64,000 bases of DNA from Sulfitobacter sp. D7. GTDB taxonomy: Bacteria > Pseudomonadota > Alphaproteobacteria > Rhodobacterales > Rhodobacteraceae. Both the position numbers and the translations under genes were made by a program. The DNA is taken from NCBI RefSeq assembly GCF_003611275.1, contig NZ_CP020694.1, positions 3,307,092 to 3,371,091 on the forward strand, in the 5' to 3' direction. The stretch's first letter is position 1. Each line of letters begins with the position of its first letter. This document shows, piece by piece, positions 19,575 through 27,602 of the stretch. Below the pieces are notes generated by a model that searched no databases, was not told the origin of the DNA, and saw only the letters and a program-made list of their open reading frames with translations.

Positions 19575-20944
19575 AATGGCGCCCAGACCCCGGATCCCTG
19601 ACCCGACCTGCCTACCGTTCACTCGTTCAGACGATTGAAACGGCGATTCAGAACGGTGTGCTCAAACCCGGAGACCGGATGCCGACGCAGCGGCAACTGG
19701 CGTTCGATTTGTCGCTTAGCGTGCAAACCGTCAGCCGCGCCTATGACAAGCTGGTCGAGGCGGGCAAGATCGTCGGAGAGGTAGGGCGCGGCACTTTCGT
19801 CCGCGCGGCGAGCGATGATATCTCCATGCCCTTCGTCAGCCGCAAGGCTGCCGGGCGGTTGCTGGACATGTCGATCCTGAAACCTGTGCTGGATCACGCC
19901 CATGAAGAGGCGATGCAAAAGACGCTCCGCGCCATGGCCCGCTCCCTGCCCCGCGCGATGATGGGCGGGTTTCGCCAAGACCTCCGCGCCGGAGACAGCA
20001 GCAGCGCGGTGCGGCGCTGGCTCTCGCTTTGCGGCCTTGATCTGGACGGGATGGCAGTGATCCCCACCAACGGCAGCACCAGCGCCATGACCGTCGCGAT
20101 CATGACAGCCGCCCAACCCGGCGATCTGATCGTCAGCGAAGACATCGGCCATCACACCCTGCGCCCCCTCGCCCGCTTTTTGGGCATCCGCCTGCAAGGA
20201 GTAAGCGTCGACGCAGGTGGCATCTGCCCCGAGGCGCTGGAGCGGGTCTGCGCGAAAGAGCCTGTCAAAGCCGTCTACCTGATCCCGAATGGCGCCAACC
20301 CGCTGGCCTTTACCATGACCGAAAGCCGCCGCGCCGCGGTGATCGAGGTGGCGAGACGCCATGACCTGCTGATCATCGAGAACCAGTCATGGGGGCCGCT
20401 GCAAGACGCGCCGCCACCGCCGATGGCGACCATGGCGCCAGAACGGGTGCTCTATTTTACCAGCCTCACCAAATGCCTGATGCCGGGGTTGCGGGTCGGT
20501 TATCTGGTGGTGCCGGACCACCTTTGGGCCTCGGCGGCCAACCGGCATATGGTGACCAGTTGGATGGCCACCAATATGATGACCGAAATCGCCGGGCGCT
20601 GGATCGAGGAAGGCACCGCCCAAACCCTGCTCAACCGTCAACAACTGGCCCTGCGCGACCGCGCCGATTTCGCCGCCAACGTCTTTCGCGGGCTCGACAT
20701 GCGCACCAGTCCAAACGGGCTGCATCTTTGGTTGCCCTGTCGTGACATTTACGAAGAGGCTGAACTGGTCAAATCCATCCGCGAGAGCGGCGTCGCCGTG
20801 GCCAATGGAGCCAGTTTCGCCATCGGCCCGCCAGACCGTCACCCCGGCCTGCGTATCGCCGTCGGGGGGCAATCCTTTCCTGAATTTGCCCGCGGGATTC
20901 GCATGATCGATGCAAGATTACGCAACAGGGGTAGGCCGGAGTGA
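19568..20944 (+). CDS. enuR: EnuR, MocR/GabR-type regulator of ectoine uptake and catabolism
   Basis: A 458-residue GntR-family regulator of the MocR subgroup: a winged HTH (about 10-75, GVLKPGDRMPTQRQLAFDLSL, SVQTVSRAYDKLVEAGKIVGE) fused to an aminotransferase-like PLP domain. The cofactor lysine is K302 in FTSLTKCLMPGLRVGYLV. EnuR proteins hold PLP and are known as repressors of uptake and utilisation genes that are relieved by pathway intermediates (N-alpha-acetyl-diaminobutyrate, diaminobutyrate). I take the ATG at 19568, giving MTKWRPDPGS; the frame is open earlier but that part lies inside asnC antisense. No strong ribosome site is present; one arm of an inverted repeat covers the start. 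uehA begins 137 bases downstream. Confidence 0.9.
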   Translation: MTKWRPDPGSLTRPAYRSLVQTIETAIQNGVLKPGDRMPTQRQLAFDLSLSVQTVSRAYDKLVEAGKIVGEVGRGTFVRAASDDISMPFVSRKAAGRLLDMSILKPVLDHAHEEAMQKTLRAMARSLPRAMMGGFRQDLRAGDSSSAVRRWLSLCGLDLDGMAVIPTNGSTSAMTVAIMTAAQPGDLIVSEDIGHHTLRPLARFLGIRLQGVSVDAGGICPEALERVCAKEPVKAVYLIPNGANPLAFTMTESRRAAVIEVARRHDLLIIENQSWGPLQDAPPPPMATMAPERVLYFTSLTKCLMPGLRVGYLVVPDHLWASAANRHMVTSWMATNMMTEIAGRWIEEGTAQTLLNRQQLALRDRADFAANVFRGLDMRTSPNGLHLWLPCRDIYEEAELVKSIRESGVAVANGASFAIGPPDRHPGLRIAVGGQSFPEFARGIRMIDARLRNRGRPE

Positions 20945-20961
20945 CTGTGAGAGCGTCTTAA

Positions 20962-21013
20962 ATTGTCATGGATCAATATTCACATTGACATGATTGGGAT
21001 CGGTTTAAATGAT
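20962..21013 (+). promoter_or_regulatory. uehA promoter with overlapping EnuR-like half-sites
   Basis: A perfect -35 box TTGACA (20985-20990), 17-base spacer and -10 AATGAT (21008-21013, four of six consensus bases). Two direct copies of ATTGWCATG lie at 20962-20970 and 20984-20992, 22 bases apart (about two helical turns); the second covers the -35. Both match the half-site in the enuR/asnC gap, so repression by EnuR at the -35 is a reasonable inference. Confidence 0.65.
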
Positions 21014-21081
21014 CTAACAGTCAGGACATTAGTTTCGCTGCGGCCTTTGTGCTGCGCGGACAATAAATGAAAGGGAGTAAC

Positions 21082-22092
21082 ATGGCTATTTTTAAGACCG
21101 TAATCACCGGGGGTATCCTCGCAGCCGTGACGAGTGTCGCAGGCGCGGCTTCGGCAGACACATGGCGCTATGCCTTCGAAGAAGCACTCGACGAAGTGCA
21201 GGGCAAATACGCCCAGAAGTTCAAAGAAGAAGTCGAAGCGAACTCCGACCACGAAGTTCAGCTCTTCCCATACGGCACCTTGGGTGAATCCGTGGACACG
21301 ATGGAGCAGGCACAGGCTGGCATCCTGCAGTTCGTCGACCAGTCGCCCGGCTTTACCGGCGCGCTGATCCCCGAGGCGCAGGTGTTCTTCGTGCCCTACC
21401 TGCTGCCGCAGGACGGTGAGCAACTCAACGAGTTTTTCCGCACCTCCAAGGCCATCAACGAGATGTTCCCCGCGCTCTATGCAGAGCAAGGTCTGGAACT
21501 GCTCAAGATGTTCCCCGAAGGCGAGGTCTGCATGACCACGCAAGAGCCGGTCAAAACGCCCGAAGACCTTAACGAGGTCAAGTTCCGCGTGATGACCAAC
21601 CCGCTCTTGGTGGAAAGCTACAAGGCCTTCGGCGCGACACCGACACCGCTGCCATGGGGCGAGGTTTACGGCGCGATGCAGACCGGCATCATCCAAGGTC
21701 AGGAAAACCCCGGCTTCTATCTGGAATCCACCAAGATGTACGAGGTGACAGACGTCATCACCTGCATCGGCCACAACAACTTCACCACTGCTGTGATGGC
21801 CAACAAGGATTTCTATGACGGCCTGTCCGATGAGGACAAAGAGGTTGTGCAGAACGCTTCTGACGCGGCATTCGATTATATCCTCGAATACCAGTCCGGC
21901 CTGCAGGAAAAGTCGCTGGAAAACATCGCAGCGGCGAAGCCTGACATGCAGATCAACATCCTGTCCGAAGAAGAGCGCCAGCCCTTCAAAGACAAGGCTG
22001 CATCGGTCGAAGAAGCCTTCATCGAGATGACAGGCGACAGCGGCAAAGAGAACCTTGAGCAATTTAAGGCCGACCTCGAAGCCGTTAAGTAA
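21082..22092 (+). CDS. uehA: UehA, periplasmic ectoine-binding protein of a TRAP transporter
   Basis: DctP-type solute receptor, 336 residues from the ATG at 21082, chosen because GGGAG lies just before it; an ATG five codons earlier precedes that site. A signal peptide (MAIFKTVITGGILAAVTSVAGAASA, here split over the helix and the A-x-A cleavage site near residue 25) exports it to the periplasm. Family features: YAQKFKEEVEANSDHEVQLF, the TRAP signature around KFRVMTNPLLVESYKAFGATP with the ligand-binding Arg, and PLPWGEVYGAMQTGIIQGQENP. The partner membrane subunits follow as uehB and uehC. Gene order places it as the ectoine/hydroxyectoine receptor UehA known from Ruegeria pomeroyi. Confidence 0.9.
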   Translation: MAIFKTVITGGILAAVTSVAGAASADTWRYAFEEALDEVQGKYAQKFKEEVEANSDHEVQLFPYGTLGESVDTMEQAQAGILQFVDQSPGFTGALIPEAQVFFVPYLLPQDGEQLNEFFRTSKAINEMFPALYAEQGLELLKMFPEGEVCMTTQEPVKTPEDLNEVKFRVMTNPLLVESYKAFGATPTPLPWGEVYGAMQTGIIQGQENPGFYLESTKMYEVTDVITCIGHNNFTTAVMANKDFYDGLSDEDKEVVQNASDAAFDYILEYQSGLQEKSLENIAAAKPDMQINILSEEERQPFKDKAASVEEAFIEMTGDSGKENLEQFKADLEAVK

Positions 22093-22102
22093 ACGCATCC
22101 TT

Positions 22103-22130
22103 TCACCCTCCGGCACTGTCCGGGGGGTGA
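22103..22130 (+). terminator. Attenuating hairpin between uehA and uehB
   Basis: TCACCCTCCGG pairs with CCGGGGGGTGA (one wobble) over a six-base loop, eleven bases after the uehA stop, followed by CCTTATTTTG. Such structures after binding-protein genes usually stop part of the transcription and stabilise upstream mRNA, giving more receptor than permease. Confidence 0.6.
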
Positions 22131-22168
22131 CCTTATTTTGACGCGATCCATTTTGAACCATTCACGGG

Positions 22169-22807
22169 ATGACGCCGGTGACGGAAGACAACCACAGTTC
22201 GCAACTGCAATCGCAGACAGACACCACCGGCACTGATGACGCCCCCGTTGGCACCTACAAATCCACCCTACCCGGCCCGTTGGGCACAATCGACAACGCG
22301 ATCAGCTGGCTTGAGTCTGTGATGCTCGCCGCTGGTGTTTTGTTGATGGCCGCCAATACGATTGCCAATGTGGTAGGTCGTTTCGTCTTTCAAAGCTCGA
22401 TCTTCTTTTCCGAAGAATTGAACAGCATCCTGATCATTATCATCACTTTCGCAGGCATTTCCTATGCCGCGCGGCACGGGCGGCATATCCGCATGTCGGC
22501 AATTTTCGACGCCCTGCCCCCGCGCCCCCGTAAGGTGCTGATGATCTTCATCGCCTTCGTCACCGCCGTCTTCATGTTCGGCCTCGCGTGGTATGCGCTG
22601 CAATATATCATGACCCAAGCCGGGCGTGGCCGCCTGTTGCCTGCCCTGCAGGTTCCGGTCTGGTGGACGCTGGTCTGGGTGCCCTTCGGCTTCTTCATGA
22701 CCGGGCTGCAATACCTGCTGACCGCCATCAAAAACATCATCGAGCCTGACATTTACCTGTCGACCAGCGTGCTGGAAGGCTACGACGACAACGAGCGGGA
22801 GGTCTAA
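22169..22807 (+). CDS. uehB: UehB, small membrane subunit (DctQ type) of the TRAP transporter
   Basis: A 212-residue DctQ-type subunit. A hydrophilic N-terminus of about 50 residues precedes four membrane helices: about 52-73 ([20 protein letters not shown]), 85-105 ([22 protein letters not shown]), 125-145 ([20 protein letters not shown]) and 160-180 ([20 protein letters not shown]). [12 protein letters not shown] is the loop typical of the family. It joins UehA and the large subunit UehC. The start is uncertain: ATG 22169 or GTG 22178. It is followed by uehC after three bases. Confidence 0.87.
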   Translation: MTPVTEDNHSSQLQSQTDTTGTDDAPVGTYKSTLPGPLGTIDNAISWLESVMLAAGVLLMAANTIANVVGRFVFQSSIFFSEELNSILIIIITFAGISYAARHGRHIRMSAIFDALPPRPRKVLMIFIAFVTAVFMFGLAWYALQYIMTQAGRGRLLPALQVPVWWTLVWVPFGFFMTGLQYLLTAIKNIIEPDIYLSTSVLEGYDDNEREV

Positions 22808-22810
22808 GCG

Positions 22811-24097
22811 ATGGCTGCTACCATTTTCTCCATCATGGTCGTCCTGCTGCTGCTGGGCTTTCCCATGATGATCCCGCTGATCGTCGGCGCATTTGTCGGT
22901 TTCTATTCGCTCTTCGGCGGCTTCGGCCAGTTAGAGACGATGGTGCAACAGATGATGGCGGGCGTCCGGCCCGCTTCGCTGATCGCCGTGCCGATGTTTA
23001 TCTTTGCCGCCGATATCATGACACGCGGCCAGTCCGCCGGGCGGCTGATTGATATGGTGATGTCCTTCGTGGGTCACATGAAGGGCGGTCTTGCGGTTGC
23101 CACGGCGGCGGCCTGTACCATGTTCGGCGCGGTCTCGGGCTCCACTCAGGCGACGGTCGTCGCCGTCGGCTCCCCCCTGCGGCCCCGGATGCTCAAGGCC
23201 GGGTACAAAGATAGTTTTGTGCTGGCGCTGATCGTGAACTCCTCCGACATCGCTTTCCTGATCCCGCCCTCCATCGGCATGATCATTTACGGCGTCGTCT
23301 CCAACACGTCGATTGCTGAACTGTTCATCGCGGGCATTGGGCCGGGGCTGCTGATCCTTGCGCTGTTTTCGATCTATTCGGTGATCTACGCCTACCGCCA
23401 CAACGTCCCCACCGAAGAGAAAGCTACATGGGGCGAGCGCGCACGCGCGGTACAACAAGCGCTTTGGCCGCTGGGTTTTCCGGCGATCATCATCGGCGGC
23501 ATCTACGGCGGGGTCTTCTCTCCGACCGAGGCGGCAGCGGCCTGTGTGCTTTATGCCATCTTCCTTGAGATGATCGTCTTTCGTGAGATCGACTTTGCGG
23601 GCATCTATGAGACGGCGAAATCCACCGGGCTTATCACCGCCGTGGTCTTCATTCTTGTTGCGGCAGGCGCGGCCTTCTCTTGGGTGATCTCTTTCGCGCA
23701 AATCCCGCAGGCGGTTTTGGCGGGCATCGGGATCGACAGCATGGGGCCAATCGGCGTGCTCTTCGTCATCTCCATCGCCTTCTTCATCGGCTGTATGTTC
23801 GTGGACCCGATCGTGGTGATCCTCGTCTTCGTGCCGATCTTTGCACCGGTGGTCGACTCGGTCGGCCTTGATCCCGTGCTGGTCGGGACAGTCATCACGC
23901 TGCAAGTCGCCATCGGTTCGGCCACGCCGCCCTTTGGTTGTGACATCTTCACCGCCATCGCGGTCTTCAAACGACCCTATATGGAGGTTATCCGCGGCAC
24001 CCCGCCCTTCATCGTCATGCTGCTCAGCGTGTCTGTCGCGTTGATTTTCTTCCCACAGATCGCCCTATTCCTGCGCGATCTGGCCTTTTCGAAATAA
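22811..24097 (+). CDS. uehC: UehC, large membrane subunit (DctM type) of the TRAP transporter
   Basis: A 428-residue DctM-type transporter subunit with about twelve hydrophobic segments, the sodium-coupled translocator of TRAP systems. Family landmarks: GFPMMIPLIVGAFVGFY at the start, AVPMFIFAADIMTRG near residue 60, ACTMFGAVSGSTQATVVAVG near 100, IPPSIGMIIYGVVSNTSIAELF near 155, and SATPPFGCDIFTAIAVFK near 375. It starts three bases after uehB, so the two are co-translated, and is followed by the usp gene after 12 bases. Confidence 0.92.
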   Translation: MAATIFSIMVVLLLLGFPMMIPLIVGAFVGFYSLFGGFGQLETMVQQMMAGVRPASLIAVPMFIFAADIMTRGQSAGRLIDMVMSFVGHMKGGLAVATAAACTMFGAVSGSTQATVVAVGSPLRPRMLKAGYKDSFVLALIVNSSDIAFLIPPSIGMIIYGVVSNTSIAELFIAGIGPGLLILALFSIYSVIYAYRHNVPTEEKATWGERARAVQQALWPLGFPAIIIGGIYGGVFSPTEAAAACVLYAIFLEMIVFREIDFAGIYETAKSTGLITAVVFILVAAGAAFSWVISFAQIPQAVLAGIGIDSMGPIGVLFVISIAFFIGCMFVDPIVVILVFVPIFAPVVDSVGLDPVLVGTVITLQVAIGSATPPFGCDIFTAIAVFKRPYMEVIRGTPPFIVMLLSVSVALIFFPQIALFLRDLAFSK

Positions 24098-24109
24098 GAG
24101 GACAGCGTC

Positions 24110-24550
24110 ATGTTCACCCATATCCTCGCCCCCTATGACGGCTCGGTGAATGCCGACCGCGCGCTGATGAAGGCGGCAGAGATGGCCAATCTGACCGGGG
24201 CGAAGGTAACGCTGCTGACGATCTACCGGCATCATTCGATGCTAGAGGCGTCGCTGTCGATGGTGCGGGTCAACGATCCCGGCAATATCGACGACGCGAT
24301 GCAGGCCCACGCGACCGAGATCATCAACCACGGCAAACAACTGTTGAAAGACGCCGGCGTTGAGAATGTCCGCGCCTTTGTCCGCTCGGGCCGGCCTGCG
24401 CGCGCCGTCACCGAATTTGCCAAGAAACATGACGCTGATCTGATCGTCATCGGTTCGCGCGGTTTGGGCGCGACAGGCGATAGCTATCTGCTGGGTTCAG
24501 TGTCACACAAGGTCACGGGGCTCGCGAAATGCCCCGTGCTTGTAGTCTAG
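24110..24550 (+). CDS. usp: Universal stress protein UspA linked to the ectoine transporter
   Basis: A 146-residue UspA-domain protein. The ATP-binding fingerprint is clear: ILAPYDGSVNADRALMKA at the start and VIGSRGLGATGDSYLLGSVSHKV (G-x2-G-x9-GS) near the C-terminus. In Halomonas the TRAP ectoine importer TeaABC is linked to the ATP-binding UspA protein TeaD that limits import; a usp gene at this place in roseobacter ueh clusters suggests the same control of UehABC. Co-transcribed with uehC and eutA. Confidence 0.9.
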   Translation: MFTHILAPYDGSVNADRALMKAAEMANLTGAKVTLLTIYRHHSMLEASLSMVRVNDPGNIDDAMQAHATEIINHGKQLLKDAGVENVRAFVRSGRPARAVTEFAKKHDADLIVIGSRGLGATGDSYLLGSVSHKVTGLAKCPVLVV

Positions 24551-24567
24551 CGTAAAGGAATATTCAG

Positions 24568-25359
24568 GTGACACCCCCTGTGCAAAGCGAAACGCTTCAG
24601 TGCCGTTTGCGTGAGGATGATCCGGTGCGCCTTGGCGCGATGTTGCTGTCGACCGACATGACCTTTGAGCGTGACGCGGCGCGGCTGATCGACCCCGCGC
24701 AGGCCGCATTGCATGTGGCGCGGATCGCTTTTGAGAACCCCACCACCCCCGAACGCCTGCGCGCCATGACCCCCGATATGGCCCGCACCGCGGCGCTGCT
24801 GGTGCCGGGGATCAAGCTTTCGGCCATCGCTTTTTGCTGCACCTCGGCCTCGGTCGCCATCGGCAACCCGGCGGTGCGTGAAGCCATCGGCGAAGGGCTC
24901 CCCGGCGTGCCGGTCATCACCCCCGCCTCTGCCGCCATCGCAGGCTTTGCAGCACTTGGCGTGAAACGTGTGGCAATGCTCACCCCCTATCTGCCCGAAA
25001 CCGCCGCGCCCCTCGCCGCCTATTTCGAGGAACAGGGCCTTCAGGTCATGCGCAACGGCGCCTTCGGGTTGGAAGACGACCGCGACATGGCGCGGATCGA
25101 CGACGAGAGCATCATCAACGGCGCCGCAGCACTGGACGGAGCGGAAGTAGAGGCATTTTTCCTCTCCTGCACGTCCCTGCGCGGTGTCGACGTAATCGAC
25201 CGGATCGAAGCCGCCTTGGGCAAACCGGTCGTGACCTCTAACCAAGCGCTGTGCTGGGCGTTGCAACGGATGGGCGGGCTGACGGGCCGCCCCGATGGCT
25301 ATGGCCGTCTGTTCGACTGCGACATGCCAAGCGCCCATGCACAAGGCATCATTCCGTGA
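24568..25359 (+). CDS. eutA: EutA, Asp/Glu racemase-like protein of ectoine utilisation
   Basis: A 263-residue protein of the aspartate/glutamate racemase - maleate isomerase superfamily. The two catalytic cysteine neighbourhoods are present: AIAFCCTSASVAIG near residue 91 and AFFLSCTSLRGVDVI near 195; VPVITPASAAIAGFAALG lies between. In ectoine clusters EutA sits with EutB (dehydratase-like) and EutC (cyclodeaminase-like), and the trio is proposed to turn hydroxyectoine to ectoine. Here eutB and eutC are missing, so EutA stands alone between usp and eutD. The GTG start at 24568 has AAGGA about ten bases upstream. Confidence 0.85.
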   Translation: MTPPVQSETLQCRLREDDPVRLGAMLLSTDMTFERDAARLIDPAQAALHVARIAFENPTTPERLRAMTPDMARTAALLVPGIKLSAIAFCCTSASVAIGNPAVREAIGEGLPGVPVITPASAAIAGFAALGVKRVAMLTPYLPETAAPLAAYFEEQGLQVMRNGAFGLEDDRDMARIDDESIINGAAALDGAEVEAFFLSCTSLRGVDVIDRIEAALGKPVVTSNQALCWALQRMGGLTGRPDGYGRLFDCDMPSAHAQGIIP

Positions 25360-25361
25360 TC

Positions 25362-25378
25362 CCGGCCCCTCTGGCCGG
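25362..25378 (+). terminator. Small hairpin in the eutA-eutD gap
   Basis: CCGGCC and GGCCGG flank a five-base loop directly after the eutA stop, exactly where eutB and eutC would be expected. No T-run follows, so it is more likely an mRNA-processing or stabilising stem, or a deletion scar, than a true terminator. Confidence 0.4.
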
Positions 25379-25419
25379 ATCGCAATATTCGGGTAACCAG
25401 ACATGAAAGGGGCTGGCCT

Positions 25420-26601
25420 ATGACCACGTATGAGGCGAATTTTACCAACAGCGAGTACCAGCGCCGGGTTGACCGAACGCGCAAGGTCATGGCCGCGCGC
25501 AACATGGATGCGATCGTGGTCAGCGACCCGTCGAACATGTCGTGGCTGTCGGGCTATGATGGCTGGTCGTTCTACGTCTACCAAGCGGTAATCCTGACCC
25601 AAGAGGGCGAGCCGATGTGGTGGGGCCGCGGCATGGACGCGCTTGGCGCACGGCGCACCGTGTTTATGGAGGACGACCGCATCCGGGGCTACGACGACAG
25701 CTATGTCCAAAACCCCGAGAAGCATCCGATGGAAGACCTCTCAAGCCTCTTGAGCGAAATGGGCCTCGAGAACGCGCGCATCGGCGTGGAGATGGACAAC
25801 TACTATTACTCCGCCCGCGCCCACGACACGCTAAAGACCAAACTGCCCAAGGCGACCTTTATGGACGCCACCGCACTGGTGAACTGGGAACGCGCTGTGA
25901 AATCCGAGCGCGAGATCGAATATATGGAGCGCGCCGCGCGGATCGTCGAAGAGATGCACGTCCGCATCCTCGAAGTCGCCGTGCCGGGGATGCGCAAGAA
26001 CGATCTGGTGGCCGAGATCTATGCCACCGGCATTCGCGGTGCGCAGGGCTTTTGGGGCGACTACCCGGCCATCGTGCCCATGGCTCCATCCGGCATGGAC
26101 GCCACCGCCCCGCATCTGACGTGGGACGACCGGCCCATGCAGCCCAACGAGGCGACCTTCTTTGAAATCGCAGGTGCCCACCGGCGCTATCAATGCCCCC
26201 AGTCGCGCACACTGTTTTTCGGGGATGTGCCACAGAAATACCGCGACGCCGAACAGGCGGTGCTTGAGGCCATCGACGCAGGGCTGGAGCAGGCCAAGCC
26301 GGGCAACAAGGCCGAGGACATCGCCAACGCTTTTAACAAAACGCTGAACAAGGCCGGGTTTGAGAAGGACAGCCGCTGCGGCTATGCCATCGGCATCAGC
26401 TACCCGCCCGACTGGGGCGAGCGCACGATCTCTTTCCGTCGGGGCGACACGACGATCCTTGAGCCGAACATGACCTTCCACTTCATGCCCGCGCTCTGGC
26501 TGGACGATGGCGGGCTCGAGATCACCGAGCCGATCCGCATCACCGAGACCGGCCATGAATGTTTCTGCACCACACCGCGAAAGTTGTTTGTTTCCGCATG
26601 A
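25420..26601 (+). CDS. eutD: EutD (DoeA), ectoine hydrolase
   Basis: Opens the ectoine ring to N-acetyl-L-2,4-diaminobutyrate. It has 393 residues: a creatinase-type N-domain (about 1-165, DAIVVSDPSNMSWLSGYDGWSFY) and an M24 pita-bread C-domain. The metal ligands of true M24 peptidases are replaced (FFEIAGAHRRYQCPQSRTLFF instead of D-x10-D, GYAIGISYPPDWGERT instead of GHGIG, CFCTTPRKLF at the last Glu), which is characteristic of EutD/DoeA and distinguishes it from the metal-binding peptidase encoded at 31446-32555. Its stop overlaps the eutE start by four bases; EutD and EutE are reported to work as a hydrolase-deacetylase pair. Confidence 0.93.
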   Translation: MTTYEANFTNSEYQRRVDRTRKVMAARNMDAIVVSDPSNMSWLSGYDGWSFYVYQAVILTQEGEPMWWGRGMDALGARRTVFMEDDRIRGYDDSYVQNPEKHPMEDLSSLLSEMGLENARIGVEMDNYYYSARAHDTLKTKLPKATFMDATALVNWERAVKSEREIEYMERAARIVEEMHVRILEVAVPGMRKNDLVAEIYATGIRGAQGFWGDYPAIVPMAPSGMDATAPHLTWDDRPMQPNEATFFEIAGAHRRYQCPQSRTLFFGDVPQKYRDAEQAVLEAIDAGLEQAKPGNKAEDIANAFNKTLNKAGFEKDSRCGYAIGISYPPDWGERTISFRRGDTTILEPNMTFHFMPALWLDDGGLEITEPIRITETGHECFCTTPRKLFVSA

Positions 26602-27587
26602 CCAGCAATCCCATCACCCCGACCATCCCGCTCGACGCCCCCGGCGCGCATCACGGGTTTCTCCGCCTGCCCTACAGCCGCGATGACAGCGCTTGGGGCT
26701 CTGTCATGGTGCCGATCACCGTCATTAATGGCGGCGCCGGCCCTACGGCGCTGCTGACAGGCGGCAACCACGGCGATGAATACGAAGGGCCGATTGCCCT
26801 GCAAGAACTGGCGGCCACGCTGGATCCTGCGCAGATCAAAGGCCGCGTCATTATCCTGCCGATGATGAACCAACCCGCCTTTGCCGCGGGACGGCGCTGT
26901 TCGCCCATCGACGGCGGCAATATGAACCGCAGCTTTCCGGGCAGCCCCGGTGGCACGGTGACCCAGAAAATCGCGCATTACATCGCGACCGAATTGGTGC
27001 CGCTGGCCGACATCGTGCTGGATTACCACTCTGGCGGGCGCACCCTAGATTTCTTGCCCTTTGCCGCCGCGCATATCCTGCCCGACAAGAAACAGGAGGC
27101 CGCCTGCATGGCCGCGATGGAGGCGTTCAACGCGCCCTATTCGATGAAGATGTTGGAGATCGACAGTCGCGGCATGTTCGACACGGAAGTGGAGGAACAG
27201 GGCAAGGTCTTTGTCACCACCGAGCTCGGCGGCGCGGGCACGTCGACGGCCAAGAGCGTTGCCGTCGCCCGCAAAGGCGCGCGCAATCTGTTGATCCATG
27301 CAGGGATTTTGGAGGGCGAGCCCGAGATGGCCGAGACCGTGATGCTCGACATGCCCGATGGGCGCTGCTTCACCTTTAGCGAGACCAACGCCCTGCTAGA
27401 GCCGCTGGTTGATCTAGGGGATGAGGTCACCGAGGGCCAGCCCATCGCCCGTCTCTGGCCCAGCGACCGCAGCGGTCAGCCAGCGATCCTCGCTCATGCG
27501 CAGCTTGGTGGTATCTTGACCGCCCGGCATGTGCCGGGGCTGGTCAAGATGGGCGATTGTATTGGGGTGGTGGCGCAGGTGGTCTGA
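26598..27587 (+). CDS. eutE: EutE (DoeB), N-acetyl-diaminobutyrate deacetylase
   Basis: Zinc deacetylase of the succinylglutamate desuccinylase/aspartoacylase family that releases acetate from N-alpha-acetyl-L-2,4-diaminobutyrate, the EutD product. From the ATG at 26598 (overlapping the eutD stop as ATGA) it has 329 residues. Zinc ligands are visible in TGGNHGDEYEGPIAL (His and Glu, about 55-60) and VLDYHSGGRTLDFLP (His about 146); MNRSFPGSPGG holds the substrate arginine; the catalytic Glu is probably in FVTTELGGAGT. Last gene of the enuR-side operon. The frame is open 13 codons further upstream inside eutD, which is not used. Confidence 0.92.
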   Translation: MTSNPITPTIPLDAPGAHHGFLRLPYSRDDSAWGSVMVPITVINGGAGPTALLTGGNHGDEYEGPIALQELAATLDPAQIKGRVIILPMMNQPAFAAGRRCSPIDGGNMNRSFPGSPGGTVTQKIAHYIATELVPLADIVLDYHSGGRTLDFLPFAAAHILPDKKQEAACMAAMEAFNAPYSMKMLEIDSRGMFDTEVEEQGKVFVTTELGGAGTSTAKSVAVARKGARNLLIHAGILEGEPEMAETVMLDMPDGRCFTFSETNALLEPLVDLGDEVTEGQPIARLWPSDRSGQPAILAHAQLGGILTARHVPGLVKMGDCIGVVAQVV

Positions 27588-27596
27588 CCCACCTGC
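27575..27596. terminator. Hairpin between convergent eutE and ABC transporter genes
   Basis: GCAGGTGG and CCACCTGC form a perfect eight-base-pair stem with a six-base loop that contains the eutE stop codon. The two convergent genes are only 15 bases apart. No T-run on either side, so termination here would be weak or Rho-assisted. Confidence 0.4.
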
Positions 27597-27602
27597 AACG
27601 CC

